Shown: piece by piece, positions 52,127 through 61,916 of the stretch
How positions within the stretch are numbered: the first letter of the stretch is position 1
Layout of the letters: every line of letters begins with the position of its first letter
Origin: Pantoea alhagi
Lineage (GTDB): Bacteria > Pseudomonadota > Gammaproteobacteria > Enterobacterales > Enterobacteriaceae
Direction: 5' to 3'
Length of the DNA: 64,000 bases
NCBI RefSeq assembly: GCF_002101395.1
Contig: NZ_CP019706.1
Coordinates: 248,001-312,000, forward strand
The notes under the pieces: generated by a model
What the model saw: only the letters and a program-made list of their open reading frames with translations
Told to the model about the DNA's origin: nothing
Database searches by the model: none
Made by a program: the position numbers and the translations under genes

Positions 52127-54031
52127 ATGAAATCTCAACGTAACGCTTTTCGTGACTATACTGCCGAGCAAACCCTGTTTGTACGGCGGGCGCTGCTGGC
52201 GTTCGTCGGCATTTTATTGCTCTCAGGTATTCTGGTCTTCAACCTGTATCATCTGCAGATCTTACGCTTCGAAGATTACAGCACCCGTTCTAACCAAAAC
52301 CGCATCAAGCTGGTGCCAGTTGCGCCCAGCCGCGGCATTATCTATGACCGCAACGGCACGCCGCTGGCGCTGAACCGCACCATTTATCAGGCGGAGCTGG
52401 TGCCGGAAAAAGTCGATAACCTCAAGGAGACGCTACAGGCACTGCGGCCGGTACTCGATCTCACCGATGATGATATTGAAAATTTTGAGAAAGAGCGTAA
52501 GCGGTCGCGTCGCTTTACCTCAATCCCCTTAAAAACTGCGCTGAATGATGTGCAGGTCGCCCGTTTCGCCGTGAACCAGTATCGCTTTCCCGGCGTTGAG
52601 GTAAAAGGTTACCAGCGGCGCTACTACCCTTACGGTCAAACGCTGACCCATGTGGTGGGCTACGTCTCTAAAATTAACGATCGTGACGTGGCGCGCCTGG
52701 ATAAAGAGGGTAAATGGCCTAACTATGCGGCAACGCACGATATCGGCAAGCTGGGCATCGAGAACTATTACGAAGATGTGCTGCACGGCAAAACCGGCTA
52801 TGAAGAAGTTGAGGTCAACAACCGTGGCCGTGTGATCCGTCAGCTGCATGAGCAGTCGCCGCAGGCCGGGCGTGATATCTGGCTGACCATCGATCTTAAG
52901 CTGCAACAATATATTGAGACGCTGCTGGTCGGCAGCCGTGCGGCGGTGGTAGTGAGCGATCCGCGTACCGGCGAGATTCTGGCGATGGTTTCCACGCCAA
53001 GCTACGATCCGAACCTGTTTGTTGATGGCATTTCCAGCAAGGATTATAAGGCGCTGCTGCAGGATGAAAACCGCCCGCTTTATAACCGCGCTATTCAGGC
53101 CGCGTATCCGCCGGCATCAACAGTGAAGCCCTATGTCGCCGTTTCCGCGCTAAGCGCCGGGGTTATCAATCGTAACACCAGCCTGTTCGACCCTGGCTGG
53201 TGGCAGCTGCCTGGCTCTGAAAAACGTTACCGTGACTGGAAAAAGTGGGGACACGGTCGGCTGAATGTGACCAAATCCCTTGAAGAGTCAGCGGATACCT
53301 TCTTCTATCAGGTTGCCTATGATATGGGTATCGATCGCCTGTCAGAGTGGATGAATAAATTTGGCTACGGCCAGCGCACCGGTATCGATTTGCCGCAGGA
53401 AAATCCCGGCAATATGCCGACGCGCGAATGGAAAATGAAGCGCTTTAAAAAGCCGTGGTATCAGGGCGATACCATTCCGGTGGGCATCGGTCAGGGCTAC
53501 TGGACGGCAACGCCGCTGCAGATGAACAAAGCGTTGATGATTTTAATCAACGACGGCGTAATCAAAACGCCGCATTTGCTGCGCGCTACGCGGGAAAACA
53601 ATGTGCTGGTGCCTTATCGTCAGCCGCCGTCTGCCCCGATTGGCGATATTCACTCCGGCTATTGGGAGATTGCCAAAGATGGCATGTACGGCGTAGCTAA
53701 CCGGCCTAATGGCACCGCGCATAAAAGTTTTGATAACGCACCCTATAAAATTGCCGCAAAATCCGGTACGGCACAGGTGTTCGGCCTGAAAGAGAATGAA
53801 ACCTATAATGCGCACAAAATTGCCGAGCGGCTGCGCGACCATAAGTTAATGACTGCGTTTGCACCTTACGATAAGCCGCGCGTCGCGGTAACCATCATCC
53901 TGGAGAATGGCGGTGCAGGTCCGGCTGTGGGCACGGTGATGCGCCAGATCCTCGACCACATTATGTTAGGCGATAATAATACGGTGCTGCCGGATGCCGC
54001 ACCGACCCCGCCCGGTTATGAAGGTGAATAA
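52127..54031 (+). CDS. mrdA: Penicillin-binding protein 2 (elongasome transpeptidase)
   Basis: 634 residues from MKSQRNAFRDYTAEQ at 52127; the open frame from 51929 overlaps rlmH and is not used. One N-terminal membrane anchor (LLAFVGILLLSGILVFNLYHL), dimerisation domain, and transpeptidase domain with SxxK as STVK, SxN-type SAD in EESADTFFYQ, and KSGTAQ. Cross-links peptidoglycan along the side wall with RodA. Confidence 0.97.
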   Translation: MKSQRNAFRDYTAEQTLFVRRALLAFVGILLLSGILVFNLYHLQILRFEDYSTRSNQNRIKLVPVAPSRGIIYDRNGTPLALNRTIYQAELVPEKVDNLKETLQALRPVLDLTDDDIENFEKERKRSRRFTSIPLKTALNDVQVARFAVNQYRFPGVEVKGYQRRYYPYGQTLTHVVGYVSKINDRDVARLDKEGKWPNYAATHDIGKLGIENYYEDVLHGKTGYEEVEVNNRGRVIRQLHEQSPQAGRDIWLTIDLKLQQYIETLLVGSRAAVVVSDPRTGEILAMVSTPSYDPNLFVDGISSKDYKALLQDENRPLYNRAIQAAYPPASTVKPYVAVSALSAGVINRNTSLFDPGWWQLPGSEKRYRDWKKWGHGRLNVTKSLEESADTFFYQVAYDMGIDRLSEWMNKFGYGQRTGIDLPQENPGNMPTREWKMKRFKKPWYQGDTIPVGIGQGYWTATPLQMNKALMILINDGVIKTPHLLRATRENNVLVPYRQPPSAPIGDIHSGYWEIAKDGMYGVANRPNGTAHKSFDNAPYKIAAKSGTAQVFGLKENETYNAHKIAERLRDHKLMTAFAPYDKPRVAVTIILENGGAGPAVGTVMRQILDHIMLGDNNTVLPDAAPTPPGYEGE

Positions 54032-54033
54032 CA

Positions 54034-55152
54034 ATGTCCATGAACGATAATCCGCAAAAAAAATCGATCTGGACCAAGATTCATATCGATCCCCTGTTCC
54101 TGATTATTATCTCCTGCCTGCTGATCTACAGCGCCTTTGTTATGTGGAGCGCCAGCGGCCAGGATCCCGGTATGATGGAGCGTAAAATCGGCCAGATTTT
54201 TATGGGCCTGGCGGTAATGGTGGCGATGGCGCAGGTGCCGCCACGCGTCTATGAAGGCTGGGCGCCCTACCTCTACCTGGTTTGCGTGGTGCTGTTGATT
54301 GCGGTAGATGCCTTCGGGCATATCAGTAAAGGCGCGCAGCGCTGGCTGGATCTTGGCATAGTTCGCTTTCAGCCTTCGGAGATTGCAAAAATCGCCGTCC
54401 CGCTGATGGTGGCACGTTTTATTAACCGCGATATTTGCCCGCCGACGTTAAAGAATACTGGTATTGCGCTGGTGCTGATTTTTGTGCCCACGCTGTTGGT
54501 AGCCGCTCAGCCCGATCTCGGCACATCGATTCTGGTTGCCACTTCTGGCCTGTTCGTGCTGTTTTTAGCCGGTATGAACTGGAAACTGATCGGCGTAGCC
54601 GTCCTGCTGGTTGCCGCCTTTATTCCGATACTGTGGTTTTTCCTGATGCACGATTATCAGCGTGACCGCGTGATGATGCTGCTGGATCCGGAAAGCGATC
54701 CGCTGGGTGCCGGCTATCATATTATTCAGTCTAAGATCGCTATCGGCTCTGGTGGCCTGCGCGGTAAAGGCTGGCTGCATGGCACCCAGTCACAGCTGGA
54801 GTTTCTGCCGGAGCGTCATACCGACTTTATCTTTGCAGTGCTGGCTGAAGAGCTGGGGCTGGTAGGCGTCCTGATCCTGCTGGCCCTTTATCTGATGCTG
54901 ATCATGCGCGGCCTGGTTATCGCTGCGCGCGCTCAAACCACTTTTGGCCGGGTAATGGCAGGCAGCCTGATGCTGATTTTGTTTGTCTACGTTTTCGTTA
55001 ATATTGGCATGGTTAGTGGTATCTTACCGGTGGTTGGCGTTCCTTTGCCGCTGGTAAGCTATGGTGGCTCAGCGCTGATTGTACTGATGGCTGGATTTGG
55101 CATCGTTATGTCAATTCACACACACCGAAAATTATTGTCTAAAAGCGTTTAA
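54034..55152 (+). CDS. mrdB: Peptidoglycan polymerase RodA (SEDS family)
   Basis: 372 residues, about ten membrane spans. Polymerises lipid II strands for rod-shape growth with MrdA. SEDS segments GAQRWLDLGIVRFQPSEIAK, QPDLGTSI and FLPERHTDFIFAVLAEELGL are intact. Starts 2 bases after mrdA. Confidence 0.96.
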   Translation: MSMNDNPQKKSIWTKIHIDPLFLIIISCLLIYSAFVMWSASGQDPGMMERKIGQIFMGLAVMVAMAQVPPRVYEGWAPYLYLVCVVLLIAVDAFGHISKGAQRWLDLGIVRFQPSEIAKIAVPLMVARFINRDICPPTLKNTGIALVLIFVPTLLVAAQPDLGTSILVATSGLFVLFLAGMNWKLIGVAVLLVAAFIPILWFFLMHDYQRDRVMMLLDPESDPLGAGYHIIQSKIAIGSGGLRGKGWLHGTQSQLEFLPERHTDFIFAVLAEELGLVGVLILLALYLMLIMRGLVIAARAQTTFGRVMAGSLMLILFVYVFVNIGMVSGILPVVGVPLPLVSYGGSALIVLMAGFGIVMSIHTHRKLLSKSV

Positions 55153-55162
55153 GAGGCTCTCG

Positions 55163-56257
55163 ATGCGTAAGGACTGGCTTTGGGTGGGTGCAGCTTCGCT
55201 GCTGCTCGCCGCCTGTACGACTCCCACAGAACAGCAGGCGCCCGCTCCGCAGCAGCCTGTTTATAACGGCCCGGTTGTCGAGATCGGCGGCGTCGAGCCG
55301 CGCTATGAGCCGATAAATCCGGCTACCAGCCAGGACTACAGTGTCAATGGCAAAACCTGGCGGATTATTAAAGATCCCTCTAACTATAGCGAAACCGGAC
55401 TGGCCAGCTGGTATAGCGAGCAGGCTAACGGTACGCGTACCGCTACCGGTGAAACCTTTGATCAGGAAGGGTTAACCGCAGCTCACCCTACCCTGCCCCT
55501 GCCCAGCTATGTGCGGGTAACCAACCTTGCCAACGGCAGGCAACTGGTGGTGCGCGTTAACGATCGCGGCCCTTACACGCCAGGCCGCATTATTGACCTT
55601 TCGCGCGCGGCCGGGGATCGACTGAACATATCCAATAACACGCGCGTACGTGTTGATTACATCAAGGTTGCGCCGGACGGCTCGCTTTCCGGTCCCGGCA
55701 CCATTGGCACCGTGGTCGCCAAACAGAGCTACGCCTTACCGTCGCCTCCCGATATCGGTGGCGGAACGATGATGATGGGCGGCTCCGCTGCGGCGGCACA
55801 GCCAGCAGCGACTGAACAGCCGCAAAATATACATCCGGTGGATAACAGTACGCTTACCAGCGATAGCTCAATGGGCGCACCGGTACGCAGCAGCGGCTTC
55901 CTTGGTGCGCCAACGCCGCTCCATGCGGGCGTACTGGAAGGCAGCGAACCAGAAACGCCAGCGGCCTCGCCATCACCTGCGGCAGGCAGCGTGCCTGCGG
56001 CGGCGGCACCCTCTGCGGCAGCGGGAAATTATGTCGTCCAGGTTGGTGCGCTCAGCGATGCCGATCGGGCGCAACAGTGGGCGGAGAAGCTGAAATCGCA
56101 GTTTGGCGTTCCCGGTACGGTAGCCAGCAGCGGTAAACTTTATCGCGTACAGCTGGGGCCGTTTGCTTCCCGTCAACAGGCGGCGGCGCTGCAGCAGCGG
56201 CTGATTAGTGAAGCCAGTCAGCAATCCTTTATTACCGTGATTCAAAGCGGCATGTAA
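55163..56257 (+). CDS. rlpA: Septal-ring lipoprotein / rare lipoprotein A
   Basis: 364 residues from MRKDWLWVGAASLLLAAC at 55163, with GAGG upstream; the longer frame starts inside mrdB. Lipobox LLAAC, then the double-psi beta-barrel domain (ASWYSEQANGTRTATGE, VRVNDRGPYTPGRIIDLSRAA), a low-complexity Ala/Pro linker, and a C-terminal SPOR domain (about 295-364; YVVQVGALSDADRAQQWAEK) that binds denuded septal glycan. Confidence 0.95.
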   Translation: MRKDWLWVGAASLLLAACTTPTEQQAPAPQQPVYNGPVVEIGGVEPRYEPINPATSQDYSVNGKTWRIIKDPSNYSETGLASWYSEQANGTRTATGETFDQEGLTAAHPTLPLPSYVRVTNLANGRQLVVRVNDRGPYTPGRIIDLSRAAGDRLNISNNTRVRVDYIKVAPDGSLSGPGTIGTVVAKQSYALPSPPDIGGGTMMMGGSAAAAQPAATEQPQNIHPVDNSTLTSDSSMGAPVRSSGFLGAPTPLHAGVLEGSEPETPAASPSPAAGSVPAAAAPSAAAGNYVVQVGALSDADRAQQWAEKLKSQFGVPGTVASSGKLYRVQLGPFASRQQAAALQQRLISEASQQSFITVIQSGM

Positions 56258-56405
56258 AAACCAACGGCAGCCACTTTGCGTTAAGACAACAAAAAACAGG
56301 CTGGCTGTTTATTTTGTCAACGCAAAGTTGGATGCCTGTAAAAACGCCTTTTGCTATAGTAAGGCACTTTTTTCACTAACCTCCACGGATGATGTTGTCC
56401 TTAAC

Positions 56406-57617
56406 ATGAATACGCTGAAAACCTGTCACTATTTTAAGCGCCTGGCGGCGGGCACCGTGATTGCCCTGAGCCTGAGCCAGGCCGCGCTGGCTGAAGATAT
56501 TAATCTTAAAACCATGATCCCTGGCGTACCGGATATTGACGCAGAAGCGTATATCCTGATCGACTATAACTCCGGGAAAGTCCTTGCTGAAAAGAATGCC
56601 GACGCACGTCGCGACCCGGCCAGCCTGACCAAAATGATGACCAGTTATGTTATTGGTCAGGCGGTGAAGGCAGGCAAAATTCATCAGGATGATATGGTTA
56701 CCGTGGGCCAGGATGCCTGGGCGACCGGAAATCCGGTGTTCCGTGGCTCTTCGCTGATGTTCCTGAAGCCGGGCGATCGCGTGCCGGTTTCCCAGCTAAC
56801 GCGCGGTATTGTGCTGCAGTCCGGCAATGACGCCTGCGTCGCTATGGCGGACTATGTGGCAGGCAGTCAGGATGCGTTTGTCGGTCTGATGAACAACTAT
56901 GTCAAAGCGCTGGGCTTGCAAAACACTCACTTCCAGACGGTGCATGGTCTGGATGCGGATGGCCAGTATAGTTCCGCGCGCGATATGGCGCTGATTGGTC
57001 AGGCGCTGATCCGTGATGTGCCGGAAGAGTATGCGGTTTATAAAGAGAAAGAGTTCACTTTCAACAATATTCGTCAGATGAACCGTAACGGCCTGCTGTG
57101 GGATACCAGCCTGAACGTTGACGGCATCAAAACGGGCCATACCTCCGCAGCCGGTTATAACCTGGTCGCTTCTGCGACTGAAGGCCAGATGCGTCTGATC
57201 TCGGCGGTACTGGGCGGCCATACTTATAAAGGCCGCGAAGTTGAAAGTAAAAAGCTGTTGACCTGGGGCTTCCGTTTCTTTGAAACCGTTGCGCCGCTGA
57301 AGGCTGGAAAAGAGTTCGCCTCTGAACCAGTATGGTTTGGCAACAGCGATCGCGTTCAGCTTGGTGTCAGTAAGGATATGTATCTGACCATTCCACGCGG
57401 ACGGATGAAAGATCTGAAAGCCAGCTACGTGCTGAGCAATACCGAACTGCATGCGCCGCTGCAGAAAAATCAGGTGGTCGGTACCATCAACTTCCAGCTG
57501 GATGGCAAAACGATTGAGCAGCGCCCGTTAGTGGTACTGAATGAAGTGCCGGAAGGGGGTTTCTTTAGCCGCATCGTGGATTATATTAAGCTGATGTTTC
57601 ACCACTGGTTCGGTTAA
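56406..57617 (+). CDS. dacA: D-alanyl-D-alanine carboxypeptidase (PBP5)
   Basis: 403 residues from MNTLKTCHYFKRLAAG at 56406; the open frame from 56328 is rejected as the E. coli protein has the same 403 length. Signal peptide to about residue 29 (LSQAALA), SxxK as SLTK in DPASLTKMM, SxN as SGN in LQSGNDACVAMAD, KTG in GIKTGHTSAAG, and the C-terminal amphipathic membrane anchor FFSRIVDYIKLMFHHWFG. Confidence 0.97.
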   Translation: MNTLKTCHYFKRLAAGTVIALSLSQAALAEDINLKTMIPGVPDIDAEAYILIDYNSGKVLAEKNADARRDPASLTKMMTSYVIGQAVKAGKIHQDDMVTVGQDAWATGNPVFRGSSLMFLKPGDRVPVSQLTRGIVLQSGNDACVAMADYVAGSQDAFVGLMNNYVKALGLQNTHFQTVHGLDADGQYSSARDMALIGQALIRDVPEEYAVYKEKEFTFNNIRQMNRNGLLWDTSLNVDGIKTGHTSAAGYNLVASATEGQMRLISAVLGGHTYKGREVESKKLLTWGFRFFETVAPLKAGKEFASEPVWFGNSDRVQLGVSKDMYLTIPRGRMKDLKASYVLSNTELHAPLQKNQVVGTINFQLDGKTIEQRPLVVLNEVPEGGFFSRIVDYIKLMFHHWFG

Positions 57618-57673
57618 GGCGCGAGGCGGTTGATATTCGCCCTGTTCGCCCTTATATCCTGATTATGTGTAAG

Positions 57674-57700
57674 CTCCCGCTGCGGCGGGAGTCTTTTTTT
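57674..57700 (+). terminator. Terminator between dacA and ybeD
   Basis: CTCCCGC, TGCG, GCGGGAG followed by TC and eight T, 56 bases after the dacA stop. Confidence 0.85.
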
Positions 57701-57716
57701 TAGCACCGGAGTCTCT

Positions 57717-57980
57717 ATGAAAACCAAACTGAACGAACTGCTCGAATTTCCCTGTTCTTTTACCTATAAAGTCATGGGACTGGCACAGCCGGAGCTGGTT
57801 GATCACGTGGTGGAAGTGGTGCAGCGTCATGCGCCAGGCGATTATACGCCAGATGTAAAACCCAGCAGCAAAGGCAACTATCACTCCGTCTCGATTACCA
57901 TCACCGCGACGCATATTGAGCAGGTTGAAACGCTGTATGAAGAGCTGGGCAAAATCGAAATTGTGCGTATGGTGCTGTAA
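57717..57980 (+). CDS. ybeD: YbeD family protein (DUF493)
   Basis: 87 residues, ferredoxin-like alpha/beta fold of the ACT-like type. Landmarks LLEFPCSFTYKVMGLAQPEL and GNYHSVSITITATHIEQVETLYEELG. Exact role unknown. Its constant position before lipB hints at lipoate metabolism or regulation, an inference only. Confidence 0.95.
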   Translation: MKTKLNELLEFPCSFTYKVMGLAQPELVDHVVEVVQRHAPGDYTPDVKPSSKGNYHSVSITITATHIEQVETLYEELGKIEIVRMVL

Positions 57981-58064
57981 TTCCATGCGCGTTAGCCTGG
58001 GCGGGTAGAGCTCGTCCAGGAGCAGCGTTATACTTCCCTCTTTATCTGGAACGGAAAGCACGTT

Positions 58065-58724
58065 TTGCAGCAGCCTCCTCTTATTGTTCGCCCGTTGGGT
58101 CTGCGCCCCTGGGAATCTGTCTCTCTTGCCATGCATCAGTTTACTGATAGCCGTACTGCCGATACGCCGGATGAGCTGTGGCTGGTAGAGCATCCTCCGG
58201 TTTTTACACAGGGTCAGGCGGGTAAGGCAGAACATGTGCTGATGCCCGGCGATATTCCCGTGGTGCAAAGCGATCGCGGCGGCCAGGTAACCTATCACGG
58301 CCCGGGACAGCAGGTAATGTACGTATTAATCGATCTGAAACGCCGCAAGCTGGGTGTACGTCAGTTGGTTACCGCTATCGAACAAACGGTGGTTGAGACG
58401 CTGGCGCATTATGATGTGGCAGCCTGTGCGCGCCCCGATGCTCCCGGCGTCTATGTGGATGGTAAAAAAATCTGTTCGCTCGGGCTACGTATTCGTCAGG
58501 GCTGCTCTTTTCATGGGCTGGCGTTGAATATCGCTATGGACCTTGCGCCTTTTCAGCGCATTAATCCCTGCGGCTACGCCGGACTGGAGATGACGCAGCT
58601 AAGTGCGTTTCGTGCCGGTATTACGCCGCAAGACGTGCAGCCCGTGCTGATTGAAAAGTTTTTGCAGCAGGTGGCGATCCCATCGGCCAGCTGGCAGCCA
58701 GCGGAGCGCTCTGCTTTTTTGTAA
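58065..58724 (+). CDS. lipB: Lipoyl(octanoyl) transferase
   Basis: Transfers octanoate from acyl carrier protein to lipoate-dependent enzymes. 219 residues, TTG start with GGAAAG upstream. Catalytic Lys/Cys regions: VIQSDRGGQ-like VVQSDRGGQVTYHGPGQQV, DGKKICSLGLRIRQGCSFHGLALN and NPCGYAGLEMTQL. In E. coli ybeF lies between lipB and lipA; it is absent here. Confidence 0.95.
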   Translation: MQQPPLIVRPLGLRPWESVSLAMHQFTDSRTADTPDELWLVEHPPVFTQGQAGKAEHVLMPGDIPVVQSDRGGQVTYHGPGQQVMYVLIDLKRRKLGVRQLVTAIEQTVVETLAHYDVAACARPDAPGVYVDGKKICSLGLRIRQGCSFHGLALNIAMDLAPFQRINPCGYAGLEMTQLSAFRAGITPQDVQPVLIEKFLQQVAIPSASWQPAERSAFL

Positions 58725-58896
58725 AGGTGCAGGCTGCTTTACAAATTTGCAACTTTTTAGCACGCCGTCAGGCTGTTTGTCAGGCGCTGAAATGATATAA
58801 TTTTTGCACTTTTTTCAAATAAAGTTGAAAAAGCAGCCGGCTCGTTGAGTTACCGCCTCTTTTCAAACTGCAATCCAACCTGGAAACTGCAAGCTT

Positions 58897-59862
58897 ATGA
58901 GTAAACCGATTCAGATGGAACGCGGCGTCAAATATCGCGACGCAGACAAAATGGCGTTAATCCCGGTGAAAACCGTGGTAACCGAGCGCCAGGAATTGTT
59001 GCGCAAGCCGGAATGGATGAAGATCAAACTGCCCGCCGACTCCAGCCGTATTCAGGGCATTAAAGCGGCGATGCGTAAAAACGGTCTGCACTCTGTCTGT
59101 GAAGAGGCCTCCTGCCCTAACCTTGCAGAATGTTTTAATCACGGTACGGCCACCTTTATGATCCTGGGTGCCATCTGTACTCGTCGCTGCCCATTCTGCG
59201 ACGTAGCGCATGGTCGCCCGCTTACGCCAGACAGCAACGAACCAGCCAAACTGGCACAAACTATTGCTGATATGGGCCTGCGCTATGTGGTCGTGACCTC
59301 AGTGGATCGCGACGATCTGCGTGACGGCGGCGCACAGCATTTTGCTGATTGCATCACCGCAATTCGTGAAAAAAATCCAACGATTAAAATCGAAACGCTG
59401 GTACCAGATTTCCGTGGCCGTATGGATCGTGCGCTGGAGATCCTGACCGCAACGCCGCCGGATGTGTTTAACCACAACCTGGAAAACGTGCCGCGTATCT
59501 ATCGTCAGGTGCGTCCCGGCGCTAACTATGAGTGGTCGCTAAAGCTGCTGGAACGTTTCAAAGAAGCACATCCGGATATCCCGACCAAATCGGGCCTGAT
59601 GGTGGGTCTGGGTGAAACCAATGCGGAAATTATCGAAGTGATGCGCGATCTGCGTCGTCATGGCGTAACCATGCTTACGCTGGGTCAGTACCTGCAGCCA
59701 AGCCGTCATCACCTGCCGGTTCAGCGCTATGTCAGCCCGGCAGAATTTGATGAAATGAAAGAGGAAGCGTTGGCGATGGGCTTTACTCACGCCGCCTGCG
59801 GTCCTTTTGTACGCTCTTCCTATCACGCCGATCTGCAGGCGAAAGGGCTGGAAGTTAAATAA
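58897..59862 (+). CDS. lipA: Lipoyl synthase
   Basis: Radical-SAM enzyme that inserts two sulfurs into octanoyl groups. 321 residues as in E. coli. Auxiliary cluster motif CEEASCPNLAECF, radical-SAM motif CTRRCPFCDVAHG, and the C-terminal SSYHAD-type tail (RSSYHADLQAKG). Upstream is a 172-base gap with an A/T-rich promoter region. Confidence 0.97.
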   Translation: MSKPIQMERGVKYRDADKMALIPVKTVVTERQELLRKPEWMKIKLPADSSRIQGIKAAMRKNGLHSVCEEASCPNLAECFNHGTATFMILGAICTRRCPFCDVAHGRPLTPDSNEPAKLAQTIADMGLRYVVVTSVDRDDLRDGGAQHFADCITAIREKNPTIKIETLVPDFRGRMDRALEILTATPPDVFNHNLENVPRIYRQVRPGANYEWSLKLLERFKEAHPDIPTKSGLMVGLGETNAEIIEVMRDLRRHGVTMLTLGQYLQPSRHHLPVQRYVSPAEFDEMKEEALAMGFTHAACGPFVRSSYHADLQAKGLEVK

Positions 59863-59874
59863 GCGCTTTATTGC

Positions 59875-59905
59875 AAAAAAACGCAGCCATGAGCTGCGTT
59901 TTTTA
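59875..59905. terminator. Bidirectional terminator between lipA and tatE
   Basis: AAAAAACGCAGC, CATGA, GCTGCGTTTTTTATT. A- and T-runs flank the stem between these convergent genes. Confidence 0.88.
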
Positions 59906-59951
59906 TTACCGCTGCGAAGTTACAATTTGTAACTTAACGCTGCCGCAGGGT

Positions 59952-60152
59952 TTACTCTTTATGGGTAACGCGCTCAGCAGGCATTTCTTCTGCTTTCGCA
60001 GCCGGTGCCGCATCTTCATCCTTCATCGCTTTTTTAAAGCCTTTAATGGCGGCACCTAAATCACCACCCAGCGAACGGAGTTTATTCGTGCCGAACAGCA
60101 GTACGATCAACGCACCAATAACCAGTAACTTGGCAATGCTGATACCTTCCAT
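59952..60152 (-). CDS. tatE: Twin-arginine translocase subunit TatE
   Basis: 66 residues, paralogue of TatA. N-terminal membrane helix (SIAKLLVIGALIVLLFGTNKL), the hinge and the amphipathic helix GGDLGAAIKGFKKAMKDE, then a charged tail. Short length and position next to lipA support TatE rather than TatA. Confidence 0.94.
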   Translation of the reverse strand: MEGISIAKLLVIGALIVLLFGTNKLRSLGGDLGAAIKGFKKAMKDEDAAPAAKAEEMPAERVTHKE

Positions 60153-60313
60153 AACACCTTCTTACCTTAAACGAGAAGCCAATGCCGGCTATTAACGCGC
60201 AGAACGTTACCTAATACAACTGCCACTTGTAACAGATTACAAATTTTTTTTGAAGCGCAACGCAGGCGTGTGGTTGCTTATCCCGCTCCCGCTCACCTGA
60301 AGGATACCAAGCG

Positions 60314-61105
60314 TCAGGCATCCAGTTCGGGGCGGCTAAAGCGACGATTGGCTAAAACCGGCAGCCTTTCACGGGCGCTTTTAACGCGCTGCGCATCCAG
60401 TTCGGCAAATACCAGAGCCGGGCTTTCCGCAGCGCGGGCAATGGCGACGCCCAGCGGATCGACAATCAGGCTGCTGCCAATATTACGTGGCCCGCATTCG
60501 CCTACCGCAATCACATAACAGGTATTTTCCAGCGCTCTTGCGGTAACCAGCACGTCCCAGTGCATCTCTTTTAGCGGCCCTCTGACCCACGCCGACGGCA
60601 GCACCAGCACATCGGCACCATCCAGCGCCAGGCGACGTGCCAGCTCCGGGAAACGGATATCGTAACAGGTCATCATGCCAACTTTCATTTCGCCCACCTC
60701 CAGCAAAGGCGGAACAGCCAGGCCAGCGGTGACGCGCTGTGATTCCTGCATCGCAAATGCATCGTAAAGATGCAGCTTATCGTAGCGTGCAATAATTTCC
60801 CCGCCGCGCAGAGCCACCTGTGCGTTAATCGCCCGCTGTGAGCCATCAGGAACATAAAGGGTCAATATCGTCGTTAGCGTGCTTTCCCGGCTGGCAGCCA
60901 GCAACTGAGTAAGAAAAGGGCCATCCAGCGGCTGCGCCTCTCTTACTGCCAGCCCTGGGTCCTGGATATCGGTCGCTAATACCGCTTCAGGCAGCACCAG
61001 CAATGCAGCGCCTGCCTGCTGCGCCTGCTGCATCAGCTCAATACAGGTATGTGCATTTTTCTGCCATTCACGCGCGACAGCAAACTGCCCCATAGCGACT
61101 TTCAT
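60314..61105 (-). CDS. ybeM: Nitrilase-family amidase (deaminated glutathione amidase type)
   Basis: 263 residues from MKVAMGQFAVAREW at 61105; upstream in-frame ATG at 61144 lacks homology. Catalytic triad: Glu in VLPEAVLAT, Lys in YDKLHLYDAF, Cys in GMMTCYDIRFPELA. E. coli YbeM and mammalian Nit1 hydrolyse deaminated glutathione, a metabolite-repair reaction; the same is likely here. The gene appears intact. Confidence 0.9.
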   Translation of the reverse strand: MKVAMGQFAVAREWQKNAHTCIELMQQAQQAGAALLVLPEAVLATDIQDPGLAVREAQPLDGPFLTQLLAASRESTLTTILTLYVPDGSQRAINAQVALRGGEIIARYDKLHLYDAFAMQESQRVTAGLAVPPLLEVGEMKVGMMTCYDIRFPELARRLALDGADVLVLPSAWVRGPLKEMHWDVLVTARALENTCYVIAVGECGPRNIGSSLIVDPLGVAIARAAESPALVFAELDAQRVKSARERLPVLANRRFSRPELDA

Positions 61106-61150
61106 CTTCTTCCCTCCCTTACGCTGACCCGCTGTCCGGACCATGATCTC

Positions 61151-61576
61151 TTACGCCAGCAGTTTGATGCGATAGCAGGGCGATTCGCTATAGCCTTCAC
61201 GCGTATAAAACTGGTTAGCTTTGATACGCGCCTCATGGCAATGCACCTCCATGCGATCGCAGCCCCGTTCACGCGCCAGCTGTTCAGCATGCTGTAGCAA
61301 ATGCTGCCCGACGCCCTTGCTACGCTCGCCGTCGGCAATACAGAAATAGCTGATACGAGCAAAATCACCGGCCAGCGCCAGCTGTGGAATAAAATGCAGT
61401 GATAAAAAGCCCAGCACAGTTTGCCTGTCCTCGGCCACCATCAACATCTCATCGGGATGGTCAATCAGCTGCTGTAAGCGGTGATCCATCAGGCCTTCGG
61501 TGCCACCGTAGCCTAATTCATGCAGTAAAGCGATTAAGGCGAAACTGTCTTTAGTTTGAGCTGGCCTGATGTTCAT
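61151..61576 (-). CDS. GNAT-family N-acetyltransferase
   Basis: 141 residues, one GNAT domain: N-terminal IRPAQTKDSFALIALLHEL, beta-strand ISYFCI, acetyl-CoA loop GERSKGVGQHLL and C-terminal NQFYTREGY. Lies 45 bases upstream of the amidase start in the same direction, so the two probably share a transcript. Substrate unknown. Confidence 0.85.
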   Translation of the reverse strand: MNIRPAQTKDSFALIALLHELGYGGTEGLMDHRLQQLIDHPDEMLMVAEDRQTVLGFLSLHFIPQLALAGDFARISYFCIADGERSKGVGQHLLQHAEQLARERGCDRMEVHCHEARIKANQFYTREGYSESPCYRIKLLA

Positions 61577-61762
61577 TGCGCCTCCTTCAGATACGCTTAC
61601 CGCGTTGGGTTACCTGTTTATAACTGTAGTTAAGGCAGGGAAGCAAGCGGATACCGGAGGTAAAACATAACTCCCGCTTTTTATGTGCGGTCAGGCAATA
61701 ATTAATGTTTCCTTAATCTTACGACGGCACACTGAGGGAAAATTTTACGGGAAGGAGTAATA

Positions 61763-61861
61763 ATGAAAAATTTGATGCCGCGTAGCCTGTCTGAACTCTT
61801 TGCTCTGACGTTAAGCTGCGTTTCGCTGATTGGTTTTATCGGTTTATATCTCTACCGCTGA
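61763..61861 (+). CDS. Small single-span membrane protein, 32 residues
   Basis: Reads MKNLMPRSLSELFALTLSC then a hydrophobic stretch (VSLIGFIGLYLY) to the stop. It has a very strong ribosome-binding site (GAAGGAG, 6 bases before ATG) and is followed by a terminator, so it is likely a real gene. I do not recognise a family. Function unknown. Confidence 0.65.
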   Translation: MKNLMPRSLSELFALTLSCVSLIGFIGLYLYR

Positions 61862-61868
61862 ATTAGGC

Positions 61869-61899
61869 AAAAAAAAACCCGCCAGCAGGCGGGTTTTTA
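61869..61899. terminator. Bidirectional terminator between the 32-residue ORF and cspE
   Basis: AAAAAAAACCCGCC, AGCA, GGCGGGTTTTTAA with A- and T-runs on both sides. Serves cspE leftward and the small ORF rightward. Confidence 0.88.
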
Positions 61900-61916
61900 A
61901 AATTCTGACTGTTAAC

